From Eubacterium sp. AF22-8LB (GTDB lineage Bacteria; Bacillota_I; Bacilli_A; Erysipelotrichales; Erysipelotrichaceae), in NCBI RefSeq assembly GCF_003458715.1, contig NZ_QRVI01000012.1:7715-71714 (forward strand): a stretch of 64,000 bases of DNA, written 5' to 3'. The notes below the pieces were generated by a model. It saw nothing but the letters and a program-made list of their open reading frames with translations. It was not told where the DNA came from and did not search any database. Each line of letters opens with the position of its first letter. Position 1 is the stretch's first letter. Below, piece by piece: positions 1 to 8,381 of this stretch. The translations under genes were made by a program, and so were the position numbers.

Positions 1-576
1 GAAAGAGGTTTATTAATCATTTTGAGTGGTCCTAGTGGTGTAGGAAAAGGGACGATTCGAAAATATTTTGAACAAGATGAACGCCTAAATTTAGCTTATT
101 CGACTTCAATGACAACACGTAAGCCACGTGCAGGAGAAGTAGATGGAAGAGATTATTATTTCTCAAGTCGTGAAGATTTTGAAGAAGCCATCAAGAATGG
201 GGAATTACTTGAGTGGGCTGAATTTGTTGGAAACTATTATGGTACACCTTTAAAAGAAGTCAATCGTTTACGTGACGAAGGCAAAAACGTCTTATTGGAA
301 ATTGAAGTGCAGGGTGCATTGCAGGTGCAGGAAAAATGTCCAGATGCTGTATCGATTTTTATCATTCCACCATCAATGGAAGAGTTGGAAAGACGTATTC
401 GTGGACGTAGTACGGAGCCTGAAGAAATCATTCAGCAAAGGCTTGCCAAAGCTAGCAATGAGATGAAGATGGTATCGCAATACAAATATATTGTTTGTAA
501 TGATGATCCAAAGTTAGCGGCTGAATTGATTAAGACGATTATTCTTCGCCATGTTGAGCTTGAAGAAAACAAATAG
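1..576 (+). CDS. gmk: Guanylate kinase, 5' end outside the window
   Basis: Cytosolic guanylate kinase, converting GMP and ATP to GDP and ADP. The P-loop GPSGVGKGT is at the start of the visible protein, followed by the GMP-binding segment (YSTSMTTRKPRAGEVDGRDY) and the lid. The frame is open to the left edge (ERGLLIIL precedes SGPSGVGKG), so the TTG at 22 is an internal leucine and the real start lies upstream. The 191 visible residues are nearly the full family length, so only a few residues are missing. It precedes rimP by about 100 bases that hold two hairpins. Confidence 0.95.
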   Translation, partial: ERGLLIILSGPSGVGKGTIRKYFEQDERLNLAYSTSMTTRKPRAGEVDGRDYYFSSREDFEEAIKNGELLEWAEFVGNYYGTPLKEVNRLRDEGKNVLLEIEVQGALQVQEKCPDAVSIFIIPPSMEELERRIRGRSTEPEEIIQQRLAKASNEMKMVSQYKYIVCNDDPKLAAELIKTIILRHVELEENK

Positions 577-578
577 TT

Positions 579-599
579 GCACAAAATCGGTTTTTGTGC
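579..599 (+). terminator. Hairpin downstream of gmk
   Basis: GCACAAAA and TTTTGTGC form an 8-bp stem with loop TCGGT directly after the gmk stop codon. The following bases are AT-rich but not a clean T run, so it may be a weak terminator or a processing/stability hairpin. Confidence 0.4.
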
Positions 600-623
600 T
601 ATAAATATATTGTATAGAAATTA

Positions 624-666
624 AAGGAGTGGGTCGTACCACTCCTTCTATTTTGCTACTAAGGAG
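624..666 (+). promoter_or_regulatory. rimP leader hairpin with alternative Shine-Dalgarno pairing
   Basis: AAGGAGTGG (624-632) and CCACTCCTT (639-647) form a perfect 9-bp stem with a 6-nt loop. The real rimP ribosome site AAGGAG lies at 661-666 and could also pair with the CTCCTT half at 642-647. The two pairings exclude each other, which is the layout of a translational or attenuation switch. Function is inferred from the sequence only. Confidence 0.4.
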
Positions 667-673
667 AATAAGT

Positions 674-1132
674 ATGGACAATCTTAAAGAATGGATTGAA
701 GAAGTTCTTAATGCGAATGGGTGCCATTTATATGAAATTGAATGGATTACAAATCAACAAACCCCATTATTAAGAGTTTCAGTTGAAAAAGAAGACGGTA
801 CAATGGATTTGGATACTTGTGCAACTTGTTCAGATGCGATTGGACAAATGCTTGATGAAAAAGACTGGTATGCCAATGAATACATGCTTGAGGTTTGTTC
901 GCCAGGAGCAGAAAGAGAGCTTAAGACGGATGAAGAAATTCAAAGAGCTGTTGGTAAATATGTCTATGTCAAAATGAAGGATCCAAAACAAGGATTAGAT
1001 CAAGTGATTGGAGATCTTGTTGAAGCAACAGAAAACGATGTAACCATTTCATATCGTGATAAGACAAGAACAAAAAAGATCACTATTGAAAAGAGTAATA
1101 TTTCGCTGATTATGACAGCAGTAAAGGTATAG
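674..1132 (+). CDS. rimP: Ribosome maturation factor RimP
   Basis: RimP assists late assembly of the 30S subunit. The 152-residue protein starts MDNLKEWIEEVL and contains the typical RimP N-domain (LLRVSVEKEDGTMDLDTCATCSDAIG, with an EVCSPGAERELK segment that is the family signature) and a C-terminal SH3-like half. The ATG at 674 is chosen because AAGGAG lies 7 bases upstream; an upstream GTG at 629 would sit inside the leader hairpin and has no ribosome site. It is followed by nusA after 10 bases, the standard Bacillota order. Confidence 0.95.
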   Translation: MDNLKEWIEEVLNANGCHLYEIEWITNQQTPLLRVSVEKEDGTMDLDTCATCSDAIGQMLDEKDWYANEYMLEVCSPGAERELKTDEEIQRAVGKYVYVKMKDPKQGLDQVIGDLVEATENDVTISYRDKTRTKKITIEKSNISLIMTAVKV

Positions 1133-1142
1133 GAGAACAAAG

Positions 1143-2771
1143 ATGAAACCAAAAATTAAAGTTAAAGATATCGCTAAAGCATTACAGGGTATTGAAACAG
1201 ATCGTAAATTGACTAAAGAAATCGTTGAAGATGCATTAAAAGAGGCTTTAACTAAGGCTTATCGTAAACATATCGAAATTCCTGATGCTTATGTACGTGT
1301 AGACATTATCGATGATACGATTCACATTTACCATGAGCGTATGGTTGTTGAAGAAGTTGAAGATGATGAATTAGAAATTGAATTAGAAGAAGCTAGAAAA
1401 GAAAATCCAAACATTCAATTGGGTGATATGGTCGATGAAGAAGTTGATTTTACAGACTTTGAACGTGCTGCTGTAGTACTAGCAAAGAATGTTATGAAAC
1501 AAAAGATTCGTGAAGCAGAAAAAGCATTGGTATATGAAGAATATTGTGACAAAGTCGATGAAATGGTTTTAGGTACAATTGAAACGGTTGAAGAAAAATT
1601 TGTTGTTGTCAATATTGGTAAAACATATGCGGTCATGAAAAAATCAGATCAGATTCCAACAGAACACTACAAAGAAGGAGACAACATTTTAGTTGTTATT
1701 ACGGAAGTAAATAAAGAAACAAAGGGGGCACAGGTTTTAGTTTCTCGTGCTACACCAGTTTTTGTTCGTCGTTTATTTGAACGTGAAGTTCCTGAAATTT
1801 ACAATGGTATTATTGAAATCAAAGCCATTGCCAGAGATCCAGGTGAAAGATGTAAAATTGCTGTTTATTCACACAATGAAAATATTGATCCAATTGGAGC
1901 ATGTATTGGTCCTCGTGGAAGTCGTGTTCAAACCATCATCAATGAATTACATGGTGAAAAAATTGATATCTTCGAATGGTCAGACAATATCAGTGAATTA
2001 ATTGCGAATGCATTAAGTCCAAGTGTTGGTGTTGCAGTCATTCCAAATGAAACTGTAAAAGATGGATTGATTGTTGTTGTGCCTGATAACCAATTATCAT
2101 TGGCTATTGGTAAACGTGGTAAAAATGCGCGTTTAGCTGTTAAATTAACAAACCACAAGATCGATATCAAATCAGAAACTGAAATGCAGGAATTAGGTAT
2201 TGACTATATGGCTATTTCAGCTAAGATGCAGCAGGAATATGAAGAAAAGAAAGCCAAAGAACGTGCTTATAAACAACAACAAAAGATTGAAGAATTAAAA
2301 TCAAACGAATCTGAAATCGAAAATATTGATGTAGCTGACTTCACTTATGAAGATGAAGAAGTGGATGCGGTTGAAGAACATGCCGAAGATACTTTATTCG
2401 AAAAAGAGAACACAGTTAAAGAAACTGAACAAGAAAAAGAAGTTGATGAAATGGAAGAGGCGGCTCGTATTGCGAAACAAAATCGTAAAGAAAAGACGGC
2501 TGCTGATGTAAAGGAATATACTTCTAAATTTGAATCTATGGCAGATGCTTCAAACAAACAAGAAGAGGTTGTTTCTAAACCTAAGAAAGAAAAAGAAAAG
2601 GTTGAAGAAGAAAAGAAACCTGTTGAAGTTAAGAAATTCAACTATGAGGATATGAAGCCTATCTATTCAGAAGAAGAGTTAGCTGAAATCGAAGAGCAGG
2701 AATATGAAGAAGAAAATGCTTGGGATGATGATGTTGACTACGAAGAATATGATGAATACTATGATGACTAG
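1143..2771 (+). CDS. nusA: Transcription factor NusA with long acidic C-terminal tail
   Basis: NusA binds RNA polymerase and acts in pausing, termination and antitermination. In order: N-terminal polymerase-binding domain (about 1-125), S1 domain (about 135-200), KH1 with IGPRG (GACIGPRGSRVQTI) and KH2 with LAIGKRGKNARLA, ending near residue 350. The remaining 190 or so residues are charged and low-complexity, with a Glu/Lys coiled-coil-like stretch and a final Asp/Glu/Tyr run (DDDVDYEEYDEYYDD). Bacillus NusA ends after KH2, so this tail is an extension. Start follows AGGAG with good spacing. Confidence 0.96.
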   Translation: MKPKIKVKDIAKALQGIETDRKLTKEIVEDALKEALTKAYRKHIEIPDAYVRVDIIDDTIHIYHERMVVEEVEDDELEIELEEARKENPNIQLGDMVDEEVDFTDFERAAVVLAKNVMKQKIREAEKALVYEEYCDKVDEMVLGTIETVEEKFVVVNIGKTYAVMKKSDQIPTEHYKEGDNILVVITEVNKETKGAQVLVSRATPVFVRRLFEREVPEIYNGIIEIKAIARDPGERCKIAVYSHNENIDPIGACIGPRGSRVQTIINELHGEKIDIFEWSDNISELIANALSPSVGVAVIPNETVKDGLIVVVPDNQLSLAIGKRGKNARLAVKLTNHKIDIKSETEMQELGIDYMAISAKMQQEYEEKKAKERAYKQQQKIEELKSNESEIENIDVADFTYEDEEVDAVEEHAEDTLFEKENTVKETEQEKEVDEMEEAARIAKQNRKEKTAADVKEYTSKFESMADASNKQEEVVSKPKKEKEKVEEEKKPVEVKKFNYEDMKPIYSEEELAEIEEQEYEEENAWDDDVDYEEYDEYYDD

Positions 2772-2782
2772 GAGTAAGTTAC

Positions 2783-3043
2783 ATGCGTAAGATTCCAATG
2801 AGAAAATGTGTCGTTACCCAAGAACGCTTTCCTAAAAAGGAATTGATTCGTGTGGTGCGTACACCTGAAAAAACAGTTGAGATTGATTTAACAGGTAAGA
2901 AAAATGGGCATGGTGCTTATATTCAAAAAAGCTTAGAAACCCTAGCTCTTGCGAAAAAGAACAAGGCTTTACAAAGAGCTTTAGAAATTGAAATTCCTGA
3001 AGAAGTTTACCAGGAATTAGAGAACATCATTACCAATGAATAA
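2783..3043 (+). CDS. ylxR: YlxR family RNA-binding protein (RnpM)
   Basis: Small basic protein of 86 residues starting MRKIPMRKCVVTQERFPKKELIRVVR, the classic YlxR opening with the RKCV(V/A)T motif. YlxR proteins bind RNA; the Bacillus member has been described as a modulator of RNase P (recalled from the literature). It sits between nusA and ylxQ and overlaps the latter by 8 bases, so the pair is translationally coupled. Confidence 0.93.
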   Translation: MRKIPMRKCVVTQERFPKKELIRVVRTPEKTVEIDLTGKKNGHGAYIQKSLETLALAKKNKALQRALEIEIPEEVYQELENIITNE

Positions 3044-3326
3044 GATTACGAATTTGATCCAGCTTGCCTATCGAGCAGGTAAGGTGGCAAAAGGCGATTC
3101 TTTACTTGTAAGTATTCAAAAATCTCAAGCCAAAGTTGTTATTGTGTCTTCTTTATGCGGTCAAAACCGTATGAAGAAGATTCAAGATAAATGCACATTT
3201 TACAATGTGCCGTATATAGTAGTAGAACCATCTGTATTAGATGATGTTTCATACAAAAAGATGAGTGCTATTGCGATTGTAGATAGTGGCTTTGCCAAAG
3301 CGATTATCGAAAAGATGAAAGGTTAG
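3036..3326 (+). CDS. ylxQ: L7Ae-type ribosomal protein YlxQ
   Basis: 96-residue L7Ae/L30e/Gadd45 fold protein (LIQLAYRAGKVAKGDSLL opening; GQNRMKKIQDKCTFYNVPY in the middle), predicted to bind kink-turn RNA. Position between ylxR and infB is conserved across Bacillota. Start ATG 3036 lies inside the end of ylxR. Confidence 0.92.
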   Translation: MNKITNLIQLAYRAGKVAKGDSLLVSIQKSQAKVVIVSSLCGQNRMKKIQDKCTFYNVPYIVVEPSVLDDVSYKKMSAIAIVDSGFAKAIIEKMKG

Positions 3327-3334
3327 GTGATTCG

Positions 3335-5182
3335 ATGGCTTATAACAACAAAAACAAAAAGAAACCAAATCGAAAAGGGCATAAGAGTTCGTATCAGTCT
3401 AATGCACCTAAAAAGGAAGAAGCAGTAAAGGAAATCACATATAGTGATGCGATTACTGTAGGTCAGTTAGCACAGTTGCTTCATAAGAACAGTTCTGAAA
3501 TCATTAAATTTTTATTTATGATGGGAAATATGTCAACAATCAATACGGTATTATCAGATGATGATATTGAATTGATCTGTATGAACTTCAATGTGGAAGT
3601 ACATAAAGAGGTTGTTGTTGACGAAGATGATATTGAAGAACAACTTCAAAATGTAGAAGAAGATGAATCCAAATTAGTACCTCGTCCTCCTGTTGTCACA
3701 ATCATGGGTCACGTTGACCATGGTAAAACAACATTATTGGATACAATTCGTAAAGCGAATGTTACGGAAAATGAATTTGGTGGTATCACACAGCACATTG
3801 GTGCGTACCAAGTATCCTTAAAGGGAAGAAAGGTAACATTCTTAGATACACCAGGTCACGAAGCTTTTACAGCTATGCGTGCGCGTGGAGCGGAAGTTAC
3901 GGATATTGTTATTATCGTAGTTGCAGCGGATGATGGTGTTATGCCACAAACAAAAGAAGCCGTAGACCATGCGAAGGCTGCAGGCGTTCCTATTGTAGTT
4001 GCGGTTAACAAAATTGATAAACCAGGTGCAAATCCAGACCGTATCATGTCTGAAATGAGCGAGTTAGGAATTATGCCAGAAGAATGGGGCGGAGATACAA
4101 TCTTTACTCAGGTTTCAGCTAAAAAAGGAACTGGTGTTCCAGAATTGTTGGAGACTATGTTATTAGTTGCGGATATGCAGGAATTAAAGGCAAATCCAGA
4201 TACAAATGCTTCGGGAACTGTAATTGAAGCAAAACTAGATAAAGGTCGTGGACCTGTTGCCACATTGTTAGTTCAACGTGGTACATTACACACGGGAGAT
4301 AGTGTTGTAGTTGGTACTAGTTATGGTCGTGTTCGTAAGATGACAAATGATCGTGGTATGGAAATCAAACATGCTGAACCAAGCTGTCCAGTAGAAATCA
4401 TTGGTTTAAATGAAGTGCCAAGAGCCGGTGATGTATTCATGTCTTATGATAGCTATAAAAAGGCTGCTGAAATTGCAGGTCATCGTTTGGATAAACAAAT
4501 TGAAAAAGAACGTAATTCAACAAGCGCTATGTCTTTAGAAGATTTAGCTAAGAAAATTGATGAAGGTGATGTTCAAGAAATCAATGTCTTGATCAAAGCC
4601 GATGTTCAAGGTTCTGCGGAAGCTTTAAAGGCTAGTATGGAAAAGCTAGAAGTTGATGGAAACGTTCGTATCAATGTCATTCGTTCAACTGTAGGAACAA
4701 TTACAGAATCAGATATCTTATTGGCAAGTGCTTCAAATGCGATTATTTATGGATTCAACATTCGTCCTAGTGCAGCTATTCGTAAAAAGGCTGAAGAAGA
4801 AGGTGTGGAAATTCGTTTACACAACATCATCTATAAGGCTTTAGAAGAATTACAGGCTGCTATGAAAGGTTTGCTTGCACCAGTATACGAAGAGGTAGTT
4901 ATTGGTCAGGCAGATGTTCGTCAAATCTATAAAGTTAGTAAGATTGGTACAATTGCTGGATGTATGGTTACGGATGGTAAGATGAAACGTGACTGTAAAG
5001 TTCGTTTGATTCGTGAAGGTATTGTTGTTTATACAGGTAAACTTGGATCATTACGTCGTTTTGAAAATGATGTTAAGGAAGTTATAAATGGTTACGAATG
5101 TGGTATGACAATTGAAAACTTTAACGATATTAAAGTAGGAGATATTATAGAAGGCTTCGAAGATCAGGAAGTGGAAGAATAG
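3335..5182 (+). CDS. infB: Translation initiation factor IF-2
   Basis: GTPase that places initiator tRNA on the 30S subunit. 615 residues: a short basic N-terminus, an IF2_N domain (about 35-85, ITVGQLAQLLHKNSSEIIKFLF), then the GTPase with G1 GHVDHGKTT, G3 DTPGHE and G4 NKID, followed by domains II to IV. The N-terminal region is short compared with the 740-950 residue proteins of Bacillus and E. coli. Ribosome site AGGTGAT precedes ATG 3335. Confidence 0.97.
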   Translation: MAYNNKNKKKPNRKGHKSSYQSNAPKKEEAVKEITYSDAITVGQLAQLLHKNSSEIIKFLFMMGNMSTINTVLSDDDIELICMNFNVEVHKEVVVDEDDIEEQLQNVEEDESKLVPRPPVVTIMGHVDHGKTTLLDTIRKANVTENEFGGITQHIGAYQVSLKGRKVTFLDTPGHEAFTAMRARGAEVTDIVIIVVAADDGVMPQTKEAVDHAKAAGVPIVVAVNKIDKPGANPDRIMSEMSELGIMPEEWGGDTIFTQVSAKKGTGVPELLETMLLVADMQELKANPDTNASGTVIEAKLDKGRGPVATLLVQRGTLHTGDSVVVGTSYGRVRKMTNDRGMEIKHAEPSCPVEIIGLNEVPRAGDVFMSYDSYKKAAEIAGHRLDKQIEKERNSTSAMSLEDLAKKIDEGDVQEINVLIKADVQGSAEALKASMEKLEVDGNVRINVIRSTVGTITESDILLASASNAIIYGFNIRPSAAIRKKAEEEGVEIRLHNIIYKALEELQAAMKGLLAPVYEEVVIGQADVRQIYKVSKIGTIAGCMVTDGKMKRDCKVRLIREGIVVYTGKLGSLRRFENDVKEVINGYECGMTIENFNDIKVGDIIEGFEDQEVEE

Positions 5183-5183
5183 T

Positions 5184-5522
5184 ATGTCATTAAAAACAGA
5201 ACGTATGGAGATGACAATTCAAAGAGAGATTTCACATATTCTTCAATTTGAATTGAAAAATCCTAAATTAGGTTTTTGCACAGTAACGGATGTACAATGT
5301 ACAAATGATTTATCACAGGCAAAAGTTTATGTGACATTTTTAGGTCAACAAGGTCGTAATGATGCAGGTATGCGTGTATTAAATCAGTCGAAGGGTTTCA
5401 TTCGTTCGGGTGTCGCAAAGAAAATAAAGATTCGTAAGATGCCAGAATTGATCTTTATTCAAGATACAAGTCTTGAACAGGGAAATAAGATTGAAAACAT
5501 TTTAAAGGAAATCGAAAAATAG
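5184..5522 (+). CDS. rbfA: Ribosome-binding factor A
   Basis: 112-residue KH-like protein acting in 16S rRNA 5' end maturation (MSLKTERMEMTIQREISHILQFELKNPKLGFCTVTDV). It follows infB after one base and is the last gene of the operon; its stop codon overlaps the base of the terminator stem. Confidence 0.95.
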   Translation: MSLKTERMEMTIQREISHILQFELKNPKLGFCTVTDVQCTNDLSQAKVYVTFLGQQGRNDAGMRVLNQSKGFIRSGVAKKIKIRKMPELIFIQDTSLEQGNKIENILKEIEK

Positions 5523-5551
5523 AGAAGACTTAGTGGTCTTCTCTTTTTTTG
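5521..5551 (+). terminator. Rho-independent terminator after rbfA
   Basis: AGAGAAGAC and GTCTTCTCT form a perfect 9-bp stem (5521-5529, 5536-5544) followed by a run of eight T. Closes the gmk/rimP-rbfA operon. Confidence 0.92.
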
Positions 5552-5676
5552 TTTGTCGATAGTATTAAGGAACAGAGTCCTAATGGTAGATAAGTAAAAT
5601 TCTTTGTTAAGAAGTATGTGAATATAAAACATATCCCTGCGAGAATAAATAATATTCGATTTATATTTGTGTTCAT
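5530..5676 (-). CDS. Small hydrophobic protein, 48 residues, unknown function
   Basis: A minus-strand frame encodes MNTNINRILFILAGICFIFT followed by a second apolar stretch (YLPLGLCSLILS) and a charged tail (TNKKREDH). The length and hydrophobicity suggest one or two membrane segments. AAAGGAG lies 10 bases before the ATG and an extended -10 (TGT TATAAT) lies about 25 bases upstream, so the gene has its own expression signals. Its 3' end runs into the rbfA terminator region from the other side. No family was recognised; small membrane peptides of this kind are common and mostly uncharacterised. Confidence 0.55.
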   Translation of the reverse strand: MNTNINRILFILAGICFIFTYFLTKNFTYLPLGLCSLILSTNKKREDH

Positions 5677-5700
5677 AGTTATTGTAACTCCTTTAAATTG

Positions 5701-5709
5701 ATTATAACA
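5701..5709 (-). promoter_or_regulatory. Extended -10 promoter for the 48-residue ORF
   Basis: On the minus strand TGTTATAAT (TG, one base, TATAAT) is seen about 25 bases before the small ORF start. No good -35 is present, as is normal for extended -10 promoters. Confidence 0.5.
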
Positions 5710-5740
5710 GAAAAAAATTGTTGAATTGTAAAAAGTAAGA

Positions 5741-5774
5741 AAAAAAGAAGAGATTCAGTTTTAGATGAATCTCT
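5741..5774 (-). terminator. Terminator after thiolase gene
   Basis: On the minus strand AGAGATTCA and TGAATCTCT form a 9-bp stem (5749-5757 with 5766-5774) followed by TCTTTTTTT. Terminates transcription from the thiolase gene that ends at 5806. Confidence 0.88.
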
Positions 5775-5805
5775 TTTTGAAGTAGTTAGTTATTATTGAT
5801 TTAAA

Positions 5806-6990
5806 TTAGTCACGTTCTACGATAGTAGCACAACCCATACCACCACCGATGCAAAGTGTAGCTAAACCTTTCTTAGCGTCACGTTTTTGCATTTCGTGTA
5901 GTAATGTAACTAAGATACGGCATCCACTAGCTCCAACTGGGTGTCCTAATGCAACGGCTCCACCGTTAACGTTAACTTTGCTCATATCGAATCCTAATTC
6001 TCTAGCAACAGCTACAGATTGTGCAGCGAAAGCTTCGTTAGCTTCGATTAAGTCCATATCATCAACTGTTAATCCAGTTTTTTCCATTACTTTACGAGTA
6101 GCAGCAACTGGTCCAATACCCATAATTTCTGGTTCAACACCAGCTAATGCACCTTGTACCCAAGTAGCCATTGGTGTAACACCTAATTCTTTAGCTTTTT
6201 CTTCGCTCATAACAACGATAGCAGCAGCACCATCATTGATACCTGAAGCATTACCAGCAGTTACCATTCCGCCTTCTTTTCCAGAGCAGCAACGTAATTT
6301 AGCTAATGATTCAGCAGTTGTTCCTGGACGAGGTCCTTCATCAACTTTGAATTCAACGATTTCTTTTTTAACTTTAACTGGAACTGGTACGATTTCGTCA
6401 TCGAATTTGTGTTCAGCCATAGCTTTTTCTGCTTTTTGTTGAGAGTTAGCTGAGAATTCATCTAATTCTTCACGAGTTAAGTTCCAACGATCACAGATGT
6501 TTTCTGCAGTGATCATCATGTGGTAGTGGTTGAATGCATCAGTTAATGCATCGTTAACCATTGTATCAACGATAGTAGCGTTGTTCATACGGTAACCGAA
6601 ACGTGCTTTTGTCATTGCGTATGGTGCCATTGACATGTTTTCCATACCACCAGCAACTACGATATCAGCTTGACCAGCCATGATCATTGCAGCAGCTTGG
6701 TTAACACAGTTTAAACCAGATCCACAAACAACGTTTAATGTTACAGCAGGAACTTCAATAGGTAGACCAGCTTTGATGCTAGCTTGACGAGCAACGTTTT
6801 GTCCTTGAGCTGCTTGGATAACACATCCCATTAAAACTTCGTCAACTAGTTCAGGTTTAACACCTGCACGGTTTAATGCTTCTTTAATTACGATAGCACC
6901 TAATTCAGCAGCTGGAGTGTTACTTAAAGCTCCACCCATTTTACCAATAGCAGTACGACATGCACCTGCTAAAACTACTTTTTTTGTCAT
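5806..6990 (-). CDS. thlA: Acetyl-CoA acetyltransferase (thiolase)
   Basis: Condenses two acetyl-CoA to acetoacetyl-CoA, the first step of butyrate synthesis. 394 residues, normal thiolase length. The nucleophilic cysteine is in VCGSGLNCVN, the catalytic histidine in GHPVGASG and the second cysteine in CIGGGMGCA; NEAFAAQ is also present. ATG 6990 is preceded by GGAGG. It is a second thiolase next to another one (7127-8332) from which it is separated by about 135 bases with its own possible promoter, so the two can be expressed separately. Which of the two serves C4 condensation cannot be read from sequence. Confidence 0.93.
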   Translation of the reverse strand: MTKKVVLAGACRTAIGKMGGALSNTPAAELGAIVIKEALNRAGVKPELVDEVLMGCVIQAAQGQNVARQASIKAGLPIEVPAVTLNVVCGSGLNCVNQAAAMIMAGQADIVVAGGMENMSMAPYAMTKARFGYRMNNATIVDTMVNDALTDAFNHYHMMITAENICDRWNLTREELDEFSANSQQKAEKAMAEHKFDDEIVPVPVKVKKEIVEFKVDEGPRPGTTAESLAKLRCCSGKEGGMVTAGNASGINDGAAAIVVMSEEKAKELGVTPMATWVQGALAGVEPEIMGIGPVAATRKVMEKTGLTVDDMDLIEANEAFAAQSVAVARELGFDMSKVNVNGGAVALGHPVGASGCRILVTLLHEMQKRDAKKGLATLCIGGGMGCATIVERD

Positions 6991-7077
6991 ATTAATATTC
7001 CTCCATGTAAGACTATTAAGTCATTTACCTTTTAAACTTTATCATAGTGAATGATGAAAATCAATCACAAATTAAAA

Positions 7078-7093
7078 AATTCACAAGTGAATT
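7078..7093. repeat. Perfect inverted repeat upstream of thlA
   Basis: AATTCACAAGTGAATT is a 16-bp perfect palindrome in the 136-bp gap between the two thiolase genes, upstream of a candidate thlA promoter (TTGTGA, 18 bp, TATGAT on the minus strand). It could be an operator or part of a weak hairpin. Confidence 0.4.
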
Positions 7094-7099
7094 CAAAGA

Positions 7100-7124
7100 A
7101 ATAAGGAGAATAGCTCTCCTTATT
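7100..7124 (-). terminator. Hairpin after second thiolase gene
   Basis: AATAAGGAGA and TCTCCTTATT form a 10-bp stem with a 5-nt loop immediately 3' of the thiolase ending at 7127. On the minus strand it is followed by TCTTTG, a weak U tract, so termination may be partial. Confidence 0.55.
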
Positions 7125-7126
7125 AA

Positions 7127-8332
7127 TTAATCGCACATTTTTACGATAACAGCGGCACCTTGTCCTCCACCAATACATAGGGAAGCAAGACCGATTTTTG
7201 ATTTACGTTTTTGCATTTCATATAACAATGAAACTAAGATACGGTTACCACTAGCACCAACTGGGTGACCTAAAGCAATAGCACCACCGTTTACGTTTGT
7301 CTTAGCTAAGAATGCTTCACGATCCATTCCTGTAGCTTCTTCCAATTCGTGGATAACACCTAATGATTGTGCTGCGAAAGCTTCGTTTAATTCAACTAAA
7401 TCAAGATCTTCAATCTTAAGATCTGCATACTTCAATGCATTTAAGATAGCTGGAGTAGGACCTAATCCCATAACTCGTGGGTCAACTCCACCTTGTCCAA
7501 ATCCGATAACTTCAGCGATTGGTGTTAAGTTATATTTCTTAACAGCATCTTCACTAGCAACGATAGTAAATGATGCACCATCATTGATACCAGAAGCATT
7601 ACCTGCTGTTACAGTTCCATCTGCATTGAATGCTGGACGTAATTTAGCTAATTTTTCAAGACTTGTTTTACGAGGGTGTTCATCTGTATCAAATACAACT
7701 TCACCTTTACGAGTCTTATAAGTAATAGGAACGATTTCATCCTTGAATTTACCTGCAGCAATAGCAGCTAAAGCTTTTTCTTGAGAAGCAAATGCGAATT
7801 CATCTTGTGCTTCACGAGAAATGTTATATTTCTTAGCGATGTTATCAGCTGTACATCCCATGTGAATTCCATACATTGCATCTGTTAGACCATCGTGTAA
7901 CATAGCATCAACTAATTTTTGGTCTCCCATCTTAGTTCCTGTACGGTTTTTGTAGCTTAACATGAATGGAGCACGAGTCATAGATTCAACACCACCAGCA
8001 ACATATAAGTCACCAAAGTTAGCTTGAATACGAAGTGTAGCTTCCATAACAGCTTTCAAACCTGAACCACATAACATATTGATTGATTGTGCACAAACTT
8101 CAACAGGAATACCTGCATCAAATGCAACGTGACGAGCAATGTTTTGTCCTAAACCTGCAGCGATTACGTTACCAATAATAACTTCGTCCAAGTTTGCTGG
8201 ATCGATGTTAGCCTGTTTAATAGTTTCTTTTAAAACTGTAGCTCCAACAGTTGCTAAATCAACATCTGTTAGACTTCCCAAAAAAGTACCAATTGCACTA
8301 CGTTTAGCAGCAACAATATAAGCTTTTCTCAT
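7127..8332 (-). CDS. Acetyl-CoA acetyltransferase / 3-ketoacyl-CoA thiolase
   Basis: Second thiolase, 401 residues (MRKAYIVAAKRSAIGTFLGS). Catalytic features are complete: LCGSGLKAV, NEAFAAQ, GHPVGASG and CIGGGQGAA. It faces the bcd operon across a shared regulatory region and has a consensus promoter (TTGACA, 17 bp, TAGACT). Being the thiolase closest to the operon it may be the main acetoacetyl-CoA source, or it may extend longer chains; sequence does not decide. The ribosome site AGGAG lies upstream of the ATG. Confidence 0.92.
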   Translation of the reverse strand: MRKAYIVAAKRSAIGTFLGSLTDVDLATVGATVLKETIKQANIDPANLDEVIIGNVIAAGLGQNIARHVAFDAGIPVEVCAQSINMLCGSGLKAVMEATLRIQANFGDLYVAGGVESMTRAPFMLSYKNRTGTKMGDQKLVDAMLHDGLTDAMYGIHMGCTADNIAKKYNISREAQDEFAFASQEKALAAIAAGKFKDEIVPITYKTRKGEVVFDTDEHPRKTSLEKLAKLRPAFNADGTVTAGNASGINDGASFTIVASEDAVKKYNLTPIAEVIGFGQGGVDPRVMGLGPTPAILNALKYADLKIEDLDLVELNEAFAAQSLGVIHELEEATGMDREAFLAKTNVNGGAIALGHPVGASGNRILVSLLYEMQKRKSKIGLASLCIGGGQGAAVIVKMCD

Positions 8333-8381
8333 TTGTATACCTACTTTCTACTCCTAATCGAGATTTACTTTTTACAACGTT

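Noticed and set aside
22..576. TTG at 22 as gmk start
   Set aside because: The frame is open to base 1 with conserved residues RGLLII before it; TTG is an internal leucine.
5849..6442. Long plus-strand frame within the thiolase gene
   Set aside because: Mirror of the thlA coding strand; low-complexity Ala/Ser/Pro product, no ribosome site.
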